A stretch of 64,000 bases of DNA from Alphaproteobacteria bacterium. Lineage in GTDB: Bacteria > Pseudomonadota > Alphaproteobacteria > Rhodobacterales > Rhodobacteraceae. The DNA lies in the NCBI GenBank assembly GCA_030431825.1, contig JAUIIJ010000002.1, forward strand, positions 1 through 64,000, read 5' to 3'. Below, in pieces: positions 9,457-17,029 of this stretch. Made by a program: the position numbers and the translations under genes. The notes under the pieces were generated by a model. That model had not been told where the DNA came from. It did no database searches and saw only the letters and a list, made by a program, of their open reading frames with translations. Numbering within the stretch: the stretch's first letter is position 1; each line of letters starts with the position of its first letter.

Positions 9457-10713
9457 ATGCCCCTGATCAAAAGCTGGGTAGAGAGCGCCAACGCAGCTGA
9501 CCATCCGTTTCCCCTGAACAACCTGCCCTACGGTGTCTTCTCCACCGCCGACACCGACCCGCGATGTGGCGTCGCCATCGGAGACATGATCCTCGACATG
9601 CAGGCCGCCGAGGAAAGCGGCCTGATCGCCCTATCGGACGTGGCACTCTTCGAGATGCCGTTCTGGAACGACCTGATGGAAGAAGGTCCGGCCGTCTGGG
9701 CGGCTCTGCGCGACCGTCTGACCGCGTTGCTCTCGGATGGCGCCACCGACCGCGACAGGGTTGAATCTCTGCTCGTGCCGATGGATCAGGCCACCCTTCA
9801 TCTCCCCTTCATGGTCAGCGAATACACCGACTTCTATGCCGGTCGGAATCACGCCTTCAACGTCGGAACCATGTTCCGCGGCCCGGAAAACGCCCTGCCG
9901 CCGAACTGGCTGCACATCCCGATCGGTTACAACGGGCGCGCGTCCTCGGTGGTGGTGTCCGGAACCGGTATCCGCCGCCCCTGGGGCCAGTTGAAGTCGC
10001 CGGATCACGACCTTCCGGCGTTCCTGCCCTGCCGGCGATTCGATCTCGAACTCGAAATGGGCGCCATCGTCGGTGTCGCCAGCGACGGGCCGATCACCGT
10101 CAAGGAAGCGGACGACGCGATCTTTGGCTACGTGCTCCTGAACGACTGGTCCGCACGTGACATCCAGGCCTGGGAATACCAACCGCTCGGACCGTTTCAG
10201 GCCAAGGCGACCGCCACCTCGATCAGCCCGTGGATCGTGACCAAACCGGCGCTCGAACCCTTCCGCACCGACACGCCCGCGCGCGAATTCGAGCTGCTGG
10301 ACCACCTCAGGGATTGCGGCCCGATGCTCTATGACATCGATCTCGCGGTAACACTCGCTCCGGAAGGCAAACCCGCCTCCACCATCGCGCGCACCAATTA
10401 CAAGGAAATGTACTACTCCTCGGCCCAGCAGCTGGCGCATCATACCACATCCGGCTGCCCGATGAATGTCGGCGACCTGCTCGGATCGGGCACCATTTCA
10501 GGCCCGACCAAACCCGAGCGCGGCAGCCTGCTCGAACTCAGCTGGGGCGGCAAGGAACCGTTGCAGCTGGATACCGGCGACGAGCGCAGCTTCCTGCTCG
10601 ACGGTGACACGCTCACCCTGTCGGGTCGTGCACAGGGCGACGGCTATCGCATCGGCTTTGGAGACTGCTCGGGCAAGGTTCTGCCGGCGCTCGAAGACCC
10701 CTACGCGCGCTGA
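9457..10713 (+). CDS. fahA: Fumarylacetoacetase
   Basis: Hydrolyses fumarylacetoacetate to fumarate and acetoacetate, the last step of the homogentisate route. The 418-residue product shows DFYAGRNHAFNVGTMFRG near residue 127, DLELEMGAIVGVAS (metal-binding acidic residues), NDWSARDIQAWEYQPLGPF and the terminal SGTISGPTKPERGSLLEL segment. An AAGGAAG ribosome site precedes the ATG. It lies 50 nt after hmgA. Confidence 0.97.
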   Translation: MPLIKSWVESANAADHPFPLNNLPYGVFSTADTDPRCGVAIGDMILDMQAAEESGLIALSDVALFEMPFWNDLMEEGPAVWAALRDRLTALLSDGATDRDRVESLLVPMDQATLHLPFMVSEYTDFYAGRNHAFNVGTMFRGPENALPPNWLHIPIGYNGRASSVVVSGTGIRRPWGQLKSPDHDLPAFLPCRRFDLELEMGAIVGVASDGPITVKEADDAIFGYVLLNDWSARDIQAWEYQPLGPFQAKATATSISPWIVTKPALEPFRTDTPAREFELLDHLRDCGPMLYDIDLAVTLAPEGKPASTIARTNYKEMYYSSAQQLAHHTTSGCPMNVGDLLGSGTISGPTKPERGSLLELSWGGKEPLQLDTGDERSFLLDGDTLTLSGRAQGDGYRIGFGDCSGKVLPALEDPYAR

Positions 10714-10715
10714 CA

Positions 10716-10749
10716 TTTCATCTTTGTCGAAAATACTCCCGCCGGAGGC
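10716..10749. repeat. Possible Rhodobacterales intergenic element
   Basis: The patch between fahA and the next gene contains CTTTGTCGAAAATACTCCC followed by GCCGGAGGC. From memory, GCCTCCGGCGGGAGTATTT-type strings recur in intergenic regions of Rhodobacterales. Only this copy was noticed in the window, so the call rests on recollection. Confidence 0.35.
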
Positions 10750-10792
10750 GCCCCACCCTGCCACCGGCACAGACCTCAAGAGGACATCATAC

Positions 10793-11743
10793 ATGGCCAA
10801 GGCATTCGCATCCCAGGGCGACATGAGCGAAAAGGAAATCAGCTTTACCGAAGTCGGTGAAGGTCTCTGGGCGTTCACCGCCGAGGGCGACCCCAACAGC
10901 GGCGTCATCATCGGCGATGACAGCGTGATGATCGTCGAGGCCCAGGCAACTCCGCGTCTGGCCAACAAGGTGATCGAAAAGGTGCGCGAGATTACCGACA
11001 AGCCCATCAGCCACGTGGCGCTGACCCATTACCACGCGGTTCGCGTGCTCGGTGCCTCGGCCTTCGGCGCCCCGCAGATCCTGATGTCGGACACCGCGCG
11101 CGCCATGGTGGTCGAACGCGGCCAGGAAGACTGGGACAGCGAGTTCCAGCGTTTCCCCCGCCTGTTCGAAGGCCACGAATCGATCCCCGGCCTGACCTGG
11201 CCGACCACCACCTTCAGCGACAGCATGACCGTCTATCTCGGCAACCGCCGGGTGGATCTCATGCATCTGGGCCGCGCCCATACTGCCGGTGATATCGTCA
11301 TCCACGTGCCCGATCAGAATGTCATGTTCACCGGCGACATCGTCGAATATCACAGCGCCTGCTATTGCGGCGACGGCCATTTCTCCGACTGGGGCGACAC
11401 GCTGGACGCGATCAAATGGTTCGACGTGGATGCCATCGCACCTGGGCGCGGCGACGCGCTGGTCGGTCCGGACATGGTGAATGCCGCGATCGAAAACACC
11501 CGTGACTTCGTGGAAAGCACCTATCGCCCCGCCGCGCGGGTTGCCGCACGCGGCGGTTCCCTGAAAGAGGCCTGGGACGCGGTGCGCGCGGAATGTGATC
11601 CGAAATTCGCCGATTACGCGATCTACGAACACTGCCTGCCCTTCAACGTCGCCCGCGCCTATGACGAAGCCCGCGGCATCGACACCCCCCGCATCTGGAC
11701 CGCACAGCGCGATCTGGAAATGTGGGATGCGCTGCAAGGCTGA
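10793..11743 (+). CDS. Metallo-beta-lactamase-fold protein lacking several metal ligands
   Basis: A 316-residue protein with the overall layout of the MBL superfamily: an early strand GVIIGDDSVMIVEAQAT, the motif region LTHYHAVRVLG, LGRAHTAGDIVIHVP and VMFTGDIVEYHSACYCGDGH. The canonical HxHxDH motif reads H79-x-H81-A-V83-R84, so the Asp and third His are lost, and the late His position reads R219 (APGRGD). H163 and D182 remain. Zinc binding must be altered or limited to one site. It sits between fahA and the hydroxylase, so a role in homogentisate or hydroxyphenylacetate catabolism is inferred. The ATG at 10793 fits the domain start; the frame extends further upstream without support. Confidence 0.85.
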   Translation: MAKAFASQGDMSEKEISFTEVGEGLWAFTAEGDPNSGVIIGDDSVMIVEAQATPRLANKVIEKVREITDKPISHVALTHYHAVRVLGASAFGAPQILMSDTARAMVVERGQEDWDSEFQRFPRLFEGHESIPGLTWPTTTFSDSMTVYLGNRRVDLMHLGRAHTAGDIVIHVPDQNVMFTGDIVEYHSACYCGDGHFSDWGDTLDAIKWFDVDAIAPGRGDALVGPDMVNAAIENTRDFVESTYRPAARVAARGGSLKEAWDAVRAECDPKFADYAIYEHCLPFNVARAYDEARGIDTPRIWTAQRDLEMWDALQG

Positions 11744-11868
11744 ACCGGAACCTGCGATGGTGCGCCGAACGGACATTCGCGTCGGCAAACCATCGTCCGT
11801 GACCAGGCCAGATGCCGCGATCACGGCACAGGCTGTCCGCGGACGGCCCATCGGAATGGAGGATACTG

Positions 11869-13488
11869 ATGGCTTATGATTACACCCCTTTCCCCTATGT
11901 CGCGCCTCCGGGGCTGACGGGGACCGAACCGCGCCATGCGGTGGCGATTGTCGGCGCCGGCCCCATTGGCCTGGCGATGGCCGTGGATCTCGCTCAACGC
12001 GGGATCAGATCGGTGGTGCTGGATGACAACAATGTGGTGTCGGTCGGCAGCCGTGCGATCTGCTGGTCCAAGCGCACGCTGGAAATTTTTGATCGTCTGG
12101 GTATCGGCCAGCGCATGCTGGAAAAAGGTGTCACCTGGAAGGTGGGCCGCCAGTTCTACGGCGACAGGGAGGTCTACAATTTCGACCTGCTGCCGGAAGA
12201 CGGGCACAAATACCCGGCCTTCATCAATCTCCAGCAATACTATGTCGAAGAATATCTCGTGGCTCGCGCAGGTGAATTCCCCGAGTTGATAGACCTGCGT
12301 TTCAAGAACAAGGTCGTCGGCCATCAGGACAAGGGCGATTTCGTCGCCTTGCAGATCGAAACGCCCGACGGTGAATACCAGATCGAAGCCGACTATCTGA
12401 TCGCCTGTGACGGGGCCGGTTCGGCAACCCGGCAACGGATGGGCCTTGAATTCAGTGGCCAGACCTTCGAAGAGCAGTTCCTGATCGCGGATATCGAAAT
12501 GGAACAAAGCCCCTTTGGTGACGAGGACGTACCCGAACGCTGGTTCTGGTTCGATCCCACCTTCCATCCGGGCAAATCCGCGCTGCTGCACATGCAGCCC
12601 GACAACATCTATCGCATCGACCTGCAACTGGACGCAGACGCCGACGGCAAGGCCGAAGCCGCCGAGGACAAGGTCGTCCCGCGGATCAAGGCGATCGTGG
12701 GCGACAAGCCGTTCAAGCTCGACTGGGTCAGCGTTTACAAATTCCGCTGCATCAAGCTCGATCAGATGGTACATAACCGGGTGATCTTTGTCGGTGACAG
12801 CGCCCATGTGGTCAGCCCGTTTGGCGCCCGTGGCGGCAATGGCGGCATTCAGGATGTCGATAATCTTGGCTGGAAGCTGGCCGCCGTGCTGACCGACAAC
12901 GCCCCGGCCTCGCTGATCCGCACCTACCACCAGGAACGCAGTCACGGAGCGGCGGAGAACATCAAGAATTCGTCTCGGTCGACAAATTTCATGACGCCGA
13001 AAACCCCGATCGAGGCGCTGTTCCGGGCCGAGGCGCTGACATTGGCGCAGGATCAACCTTTTGCCCAGAAACTGCTCAACTCGGGGCGGCTCTCGGTTCC
13101 ATGCTCGCTCGAAGGCATGGATCTGCAAACCCCCGGCACCGCCCAGGTCGCGCCCGGTCGGGCGTTGATCGACGCGCCGCTGGAGAGCGAAACCGGAAGC
13201 AGCTGGCTGCTGAACGAGGTCCAGGGGCAATTCACGCTGGTCGGTTTTGGTGATGTGGTGCTGCCTGACCTGCCGTCGGTACGCAGGATCGGCATCAACC
13301 AGAGGGCGGATTACCCGTGCTTCACGGCGACCAATGGCCATGCGATCCGGCGTTACGGGTCAGGCAAGGCCTATCTGTTCCGCCCGGACGGTCACGTTTG
13401 CGCGGTATTCGACCCGCCGACGGAGCAATCGGTTCTCGCCGCCCGTGCACGGGCCCTGGGTGCCGAACTCGAGGAGAACGCAGCATGA
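11869..13488 (+). CDS. FAD-dependent aromatic hydroxylase (MhaA-like)
   Basis: A 539-residue class A flavoprotein monooxygenase. The FAD GxGxxG motif VGAGPIGLAMAVDLA is at ~28-42, the DG motif ACDGAGSATRQ is central, and the GD motif VGDSAHVVSPFGARGGNGG follows. Such enzymes hydroxylate phenolic rings with NAD(P)H and O2. Immediately downstream and overlapping by ATGA is a 65-residue DUF2783 gene, and the surroundings are homogentisate genes. This matches the two-component 3-hydroxyphenylacetate 6-hydroxylase (MhaA flavoprotein plus small MhaB) of Pseudomonas, which makes homogentisate. GGAGGATA lies 7 nt before the chosen ATG. Substrate is inferred from context; an MhpA-type or hydroxybenzoate hydroxylase is the alternative. 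Confidence 0.85.
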   Translation: MAYDYTPFPYVAPPGLTGTEPRHAVAIVGAGPIGLAMAVDLAQRGIRSVVLDDNNVVSVGSRAICWSKRTLEIFDRLGIGQRMLEKGVTWKVGRQFYGDREVYNFDLLPEDGHKYPAFINLQQYYVEEYLVARAGEFPELIDLRFKNKVVGHQDKGDFVALQIETPDGEYQIEADYLIACDGAGSATRQRMGLEFSGQTFEEQFLIADIEMEQSPFGDEDVPERWFWFDPTFHPGKSALLHMQPDNIYRIDLQLDADADGKAEAAEDKVVPRIKAIVGDKPFKLDWVSVYKFRCIKLDQMVHNRVIFVGDSAHVVSPFGARGGNGGIQDVDNLGWKLAAVLTDNAPASLIRTYHQERSHGAAENIKNSSRSTNFMTPKTPIEALFRAEALTLAQDQPFAQKLLNSGRLSVPCSLEGMDLQTPGTAQVAPGRALIDAPLESETGSSWLLNEVQGQFTLVGFGDVVLPDLPSVRRIGINQRADYPCFTATNGHAIRRYGSGKAYLFRPDGHVCAVFDPPTEQSVLAARARALGAELEENAA

Positions 13489-13682
13489 GTATCGCACCCG
13501 ACAGGCTGAGCCCCGATCAGGATGATTTCTACAACACGCTGATCCAGGCCCACGAGGGGTTGAGCGAGGCCCAGAGTCACGCGATGAACGCCCGCCTGAT
13601 CCTGCTGATGGCAAACCGGATCGGTGATCTTGCGGTGTTGACCGACCTCATCGAGACCGCAAGAAGCTATGCCGATGGCTGA
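13485..13682 (+). CDS. DUF2783-type small partner protein
   Basis: A 65-residue, all-helical acidic protein without cysteines or signal peptide (DQDDFYNTLIQAHEGLSEAQ, NARLILLMANRIGDL). Its ATG overlaps the hydroxylase stop (ATGA) and its end overlaps the maiA start, so it is translationally coupled on both sides. I recognise it as DUF2783-like, a family found next to flavin monooxygenases. By position it may act as the small coupling protein of the hydroxylase, like MhaB; this is inference. Confidence 0.8.
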   Translation: MSIAPDRLSPDQDDFYNTLIQAHEGLSEAQSHAMNARLILLMANRIGDLAVLTDLIETARSYADG

Positions 13683-14310
13683 CGTCGTCCTGTATGACTA
13701 CTGGCGATCCTCGGCCAGCTACCGGGTACGGATTGCCCTGAACCTTGCCGGGATCGCGTTTGAAAGCACAACCGTCGATCTCGTGAAAGGCGAACAGCGG
13801 TCGGCAGAGCATCTCGCCCGCAATCCGCAGGGTCTTGTTCCGGCACTTGAAATCGATGGTTTGCAGCTGACCCAATCGCTCGCGATCATCGAGTATCTTG
13901 ACGAAACCCGCGGGCTGAACCTGCTGCCCGCGGACCCGGCCCTGCGCGCCCGTGTTCGCGCCCTGTCCTATGCCATTGCGATCGACATCCACCCGATCTG
14001 CAACCTGTCCGTGGCGAAACACGCGCGGGAAATCTCGGGGCAGGACGATGCGATGAAGCGATGGATGCAGCACTTCATCCGCCCCGGCATGCAGGCCTTT
14101 GAAACCCTGTTGGGCGGGTTCGAGCAATCGCCATATTGCTGCGGAGAAACACCCGGACTGGCCGATCTCTGCCTGATGCCGCAGGTTTACAACGCCCGCC
14201 GCTGGGGCGTCGGGATCGACGATCTGCCACGCGTCACGGCTGTCGAGGCAGCGTGCGCCGCCCATCCCGCCTTTGCCGCGGCCTTTCCAGACGCCTGCAA
14301 ACCCGCCTGA
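13675..14310 (+). CDS. maiA: Maleylacetoacetate isomerase
   Basis: Glutathione-dependent zeta-class GST that converts maleylacetoacetate to fumarylacetoacetate, between HmgA and FahA. The 211-residue product has the signature SSASYRVRIALNLAGI, NPQGLVPALEIDG, QSLAIIEYLDE and the C-terminal ADLCLMPQVYNARRWGV. The ATG at 13675 (MADVVLYDYWRSS) fits the family; an ATG at 13669 is in frame and possible. It overlaps the DUF2783 gene by 8 nt and completes the homogentisate operon. Confidence 0.95.
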   Translation: MADVVLYDYWRSSASYRVRIALNLAGIAFESTTVDLVKGEQRSAEHLARNPQGLVPALEIDGLQLTQSLAIIEYLDETRGLNLLPADPALRARVRALSYAIAIDIHPICNLSVAKHAREISGQDDAMKRWMQHFIRPGMQAFETLLGGFEQSPYCCGETPGLADLCLMPQVYNARRWGVGIDDLPRVTAVEAACAAHPAFAAAFPDACKPA

Positions 14311-14342
14311 GATACGCGACATCAGGCAAACATGACCACAAA

Positions 14343-14365
14343 GGGCCGCCCACATGGGGCGGCCC
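14343..14365. terminator. Hairpin between convergent maiA and sulfatase
   Basis: Perfect 9-bp inverted repeat (14343-14351 with 14357-14365). On the minus strand it is followed by TTTG; on the plus strand no T tract follows. It probably helps end the leftward sulfatase transcript, and perhaps also maiA. Confidence 0.5.
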
Positions 14366-14423
14366 CAAGCCTTCCCACGGATCCGACGATAACACTGTAC
14401 CGCCGGCATCGTCAGTTTCCGGT

Positions 14424-16022
14424 TTACTGAACCATTCCGCTCAGCTGCTTTTCAAGCTGTTCCTGAATCTGATCGACCGAGAAGCTCGCTGCCTTTTGTG
14501 ACGGCGGATATTCTTCGAATGTCGAAAAGAACCGCGCAACCTCAACCTGTGCCGGAGTCATCAGGAAAACGCGATCGAGCAGCCAGTCGTAATAGGTGTT
14601 CGACGTCCGGTCGGCCCGCTCATAGGGATCCGAGCGCAGGTCGAACAGTTTCGGCACACGCAACTGGGTGAAAGGTTCTGCCCAGATGTTCAAGGTACCC
14701 TTCGCGCGTTGCTCCTGGAAAACGAATTTCCAGTTTTCGTAGCGCAGGGCAACGAGAGCGCCATCGTCGTTGAAATAGAAGAATTCCTTGCGCGCGGTTT
14801 CGTCGGCTTCGCCGGTCAGATAGGGCAGCTGGTTGTAGCCATCCAGATGAACCTTGTACTCCTTGCCATCGACAGTCGTGCCTTCCAGCAGGCGCTGTTT
14901 GATGTCTGTATCGCCGGCGGCCGCCATCAGTGTCGGGAACCAGTCGAGCCCCGAGAACATACCGTTTCTGACCGTGCCTGCCTCGAACTTGCCGGGCCAA
15001 CGGATCATCGCGGGCACCCGGAACGCACCTTCCCAGTTGGTGTTCTTTTCACTGCGGAACGGCGTCGTACCGGCATCCGGCCAAGAGTTCTGGTGTGGGC
15101 CGTTATCGGTCGAATACATCACGATCGTGTTGTCTGCGATGCCCATCTCGTCCACCGCATCCAGGATTTGGCCGACGATACCGTCATGTTCGATCATGCC
15201 ATCCGCATATTCGGTCAGCGCGGTCAGGCCGGGGTCACTGCGGTTCTCTTTCTTGACATGCGTGCGGAAGTGCATCCGCGTGGTGTTCATCCAGACAAAG
15301 AACGGCTTGCCCTGCTCGACCTGCCGCTTCATGAAGTCGATGGCTGCGGCCGAGGTTTCCTCGTCCACGGTTTCCATGCGCTTCTTGGTCAGCGGCCCGG
15401 TATCTTCGATGGCCCCGTCAGCCGAGGATTTGATCACACCGCGCGGTCCGAAATTCTTGCGAAACTCCGGATCGGTCGGATAGTTGAAATTCTCGGGCTC
15501 TTCCTCGGCGTTCAGGTGATAGAGGTTGCCAAAGAACTCGTCAAAACCATGCGCCGTGGGCAGAAACTCGTCCTTGTCGCCCAGATGGTTCTTGCCGAAC
15601 TGACCGGTCGCATAGCCCAGATCCCTGAGTGCCGATGCAAGCGTCACATCGTCATCGCGCAGGCCGATATCGGCACCGGGCAATCCAACCTTGCTCAGCC
15701 CGGTGCGCAAGGTGGACTGGCCCGTGATGAAAGTCGACCGCCCCGCCGTACAGCTCTGTTCGGCATAGTAGTCGGTGAACATGATGCCTTCGTCGGCGAT
15801 CCTGTCGATATTGGGCGTTTCATATCCCATCAGCCCAAAGCTGTAGGTCGAAATATTGGTTTGCCCGATATCATCCCCCCAGATCACGAGGATGTTGGGC
15901 TTTTCCTCCTGCGCGTTCGCCGGTGCGGCAAGTGCAGCGGCAAGCGTAACCGTAATGGCGAGCGCGGCGACCCGCCCCGGCCGGCCCGCCCCGCGTTGCG
16001 GAACATAGGTTTCTGGTAACAT
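14424..16022 (-). CDS. Exported arylsulfatase-type sulfatase
   Basis: A 532-residue sulfatase. A signal peptide is evident (basic RPGRVAALAITVTLAAALAA, then APANAQ cleavage region at ~31-38). The mature start PNILVIWGDDIGQ is the metal-binding motif. CTAGR at Cys91-Arg95 fits the CxAxR formylglycine motif, so it needs a maturase or formylglycine-generating enzyme (none in this window). MYSTDNGPHQNSWPDAG supplies the second metal site. It should cleave sulfate esters in the periplasm; substrate unknown. Start at 16022 is chosen because a GGGGGA ribosome site precedes it and the signal peptide then begins properly. It is divergent from the Crp/Fnr gene. Confidence 0.92.
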   Translation of the reverse strand: MLPETYVPQRGAGRPGRVAALAITVTLAAALAAPANAQEEKPNILVIWGDDIGQTNISTYSFGLMGYETPNIDRIADEGIMFTDYYAEQSCTAGRSTFITGQSTLRTGLSKVGLPGADIGLRDDDVTLASALRDLGYATGQFGKNHLGDKDEFLPTAHGFDEFFGNLYHLNAEEEPENFNYPTDPEFRKNFGPRGVIKSSADGAIEDTGPLTKKRMETVDEETSAAAIDFMKRQVEQGKPFFVWMNTTRMHFRTHVKKENRSDPGLTALTEYADGMIEHDGIVGQILDAVDEMGIADNTIVMYSTDNGPHQNSWPDAGTTPFRSEKNTNWEGAFRVPAMIRWPGKFEAGTVRNGMFSGLDWFPTLMAAAGDTDIKQRLLEGTTVDGKEYKVHLDGYNQLPYLTGEADETARKEFFYFNDDGALVALRYENWKFVFQEQRAKGTLNIWAEPFTQLRVPKLFDLRSDPYERADRTSNTYYDWLLDRVFLMTPAQVEVARFFSTFEEYPPSQKAASFSVDQIQEQLEKQLSGMVQ

Positions 16023-16239
16023 GCGTGAATTCCCCCGTGGTTTCATTTCAATGGTCCAAGCCCATGTCAGGGCTTGTTGTTCCTGAGAGCGACGAAAGCG
16101 CATGGCTGGCAATATTGGCTGGCTGGGCCGGATTCTCTCCGCTCCGCATCACGTGGCGATGGGTGGACAGAACACAACCTGGCGCGATTTTACCTTTCGC
16201 CAAATCCCGTGAATGTTGTGCCACGAACCGGGGTTGCAG

Positions 16240-16262
16240 GAATTGATCATTTGATCCAATTC
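16240..16262. promoter_or_regulatory. Candidate Crp/Fnr-type dyad
   Basis: Inverted repeat GAATTG (16240-16245) and CAATTC (16257-16262) with an 11-nt spacer containing two GATC words, 15 nt before the Crp/Fnr ATG. It lies in the divergent promoter region (16023-16277) shared with the sulfatase, so it may be an autoregulatory site. Inferred from symmetry and location only. Confidence 0.33.
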
Positions 16263-16277
16263 TGGCAAAAAATTTTT

Positions 16278-16961
16278 ATGACAATTGACCTTGAAGCAGC
16301 CGATCGCCTCTTCAAATGCCGGGGATGGCTATCGGATTACCCGGCGCCCCTGCGGCGCAGACTTCTGGCCTGCGGTGGGCTGCGACGTTTCAAGGCCGAT
16401 GACACGATCTATTGCGTGGGTGACGTATCCGACGGGATTTACGGGATCATTGAGGGTCAGGTCACGCTTTCGATCCCGACTGACACCGGAACGATTTATG
16501 ATTGCTACGTAGCTCGCCCGGGTTTCTGGATCGGTGATCTGGCCTCATTTTCCAGAACCACCCGGCTGGTCACGCTGACCGCCGATACAGATGTCGCCTG
16601 CTGGTTCCTGCCTCAGGCGCGGCTGTATGACCTGATCCGCACCAATCCCAACCTCATCAGCCCGTTCTACGCACTCACGCATCGAAACATGGCCACCCTG
16701 ATGCGGTTGATGGCGATCCTCGCGATACCTGACAAATCGCGTCGGCTGGCCGCGTGGTTGCTGTTTTCCAACGACAATCTGCTGAAGATCGGGGGATGGA
16801 TTGATGCGTCACAGGAAGAGATCGGCATGAAAAACATCATGTCTCTGCCGACGGTGCGCCGCCTGTTGCAGCGGCTGGAAAACAAGGGTCTGATCGAACT
16901 GGGTTATGGCAAGCTACGCGTGACAGACCGGAAAGGGCTGCTCGCATTCAGTCGTTCGTGA
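16278..16961 (+). CDS. Crp/Fnr-family transcriptional regulator
   Basis: A 227-residue regulator. Residues ~25-130 form a cyclic nucleotide-binding-type beta roll (LRRFKADDTIYCVGDVSDGIYGIIEGQV, RPGFWIGDLASFSRTT); the C-terminal half holds a winged helix with SQEEIGMKNIMSLPTVRRLLQRLENKGLIEL as recognition region. There is no N-terminal Cys cluster, so it is not an Fe-S Fnr. The start is uncertain: the ATG at 16278 has no good ribosome site, while a TTG at 16251 has AGGA upstream. It sits just before the octaheme cytochrome gene and divergent from the sulfatase, both plausible targets. Confidence 0.85.
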   Translation: MTIDLEAADRLFKCRGWLSDYPAPLRRRLLACGGLRRFKADDTIYCVGDVSDGIYGIIEGQVTLSIPTDTGTIYDCYVARPGFWIGDLASFSRTTRLVTLTADTDVACWFLPQARLYDLIRTNPNLISPFYALTHRNMATLMRLMAILAIPDKSRRLAAWLLFSNDNLLKIGGWIDASQEEIGMKNIMSLPTVRRLLQRLENKGLIELGYGKLRVTDRKGLLAFSRS

Positions 16962-17029
16962 CCCGTCGGCGACTTGTTTCAAAAGGCGAGATGCCGGATA
17001 AGCGGATTGAAGCCAGGGCAGGGCCAATC

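Noticed and set aside
10793-11743. Frameshift or sequencing error in the MBL motif region
   Set aside because: The frame is intact, the substitutions are spread over distant positions and the rest of the fold motifs are present, so real divergence is more likely.
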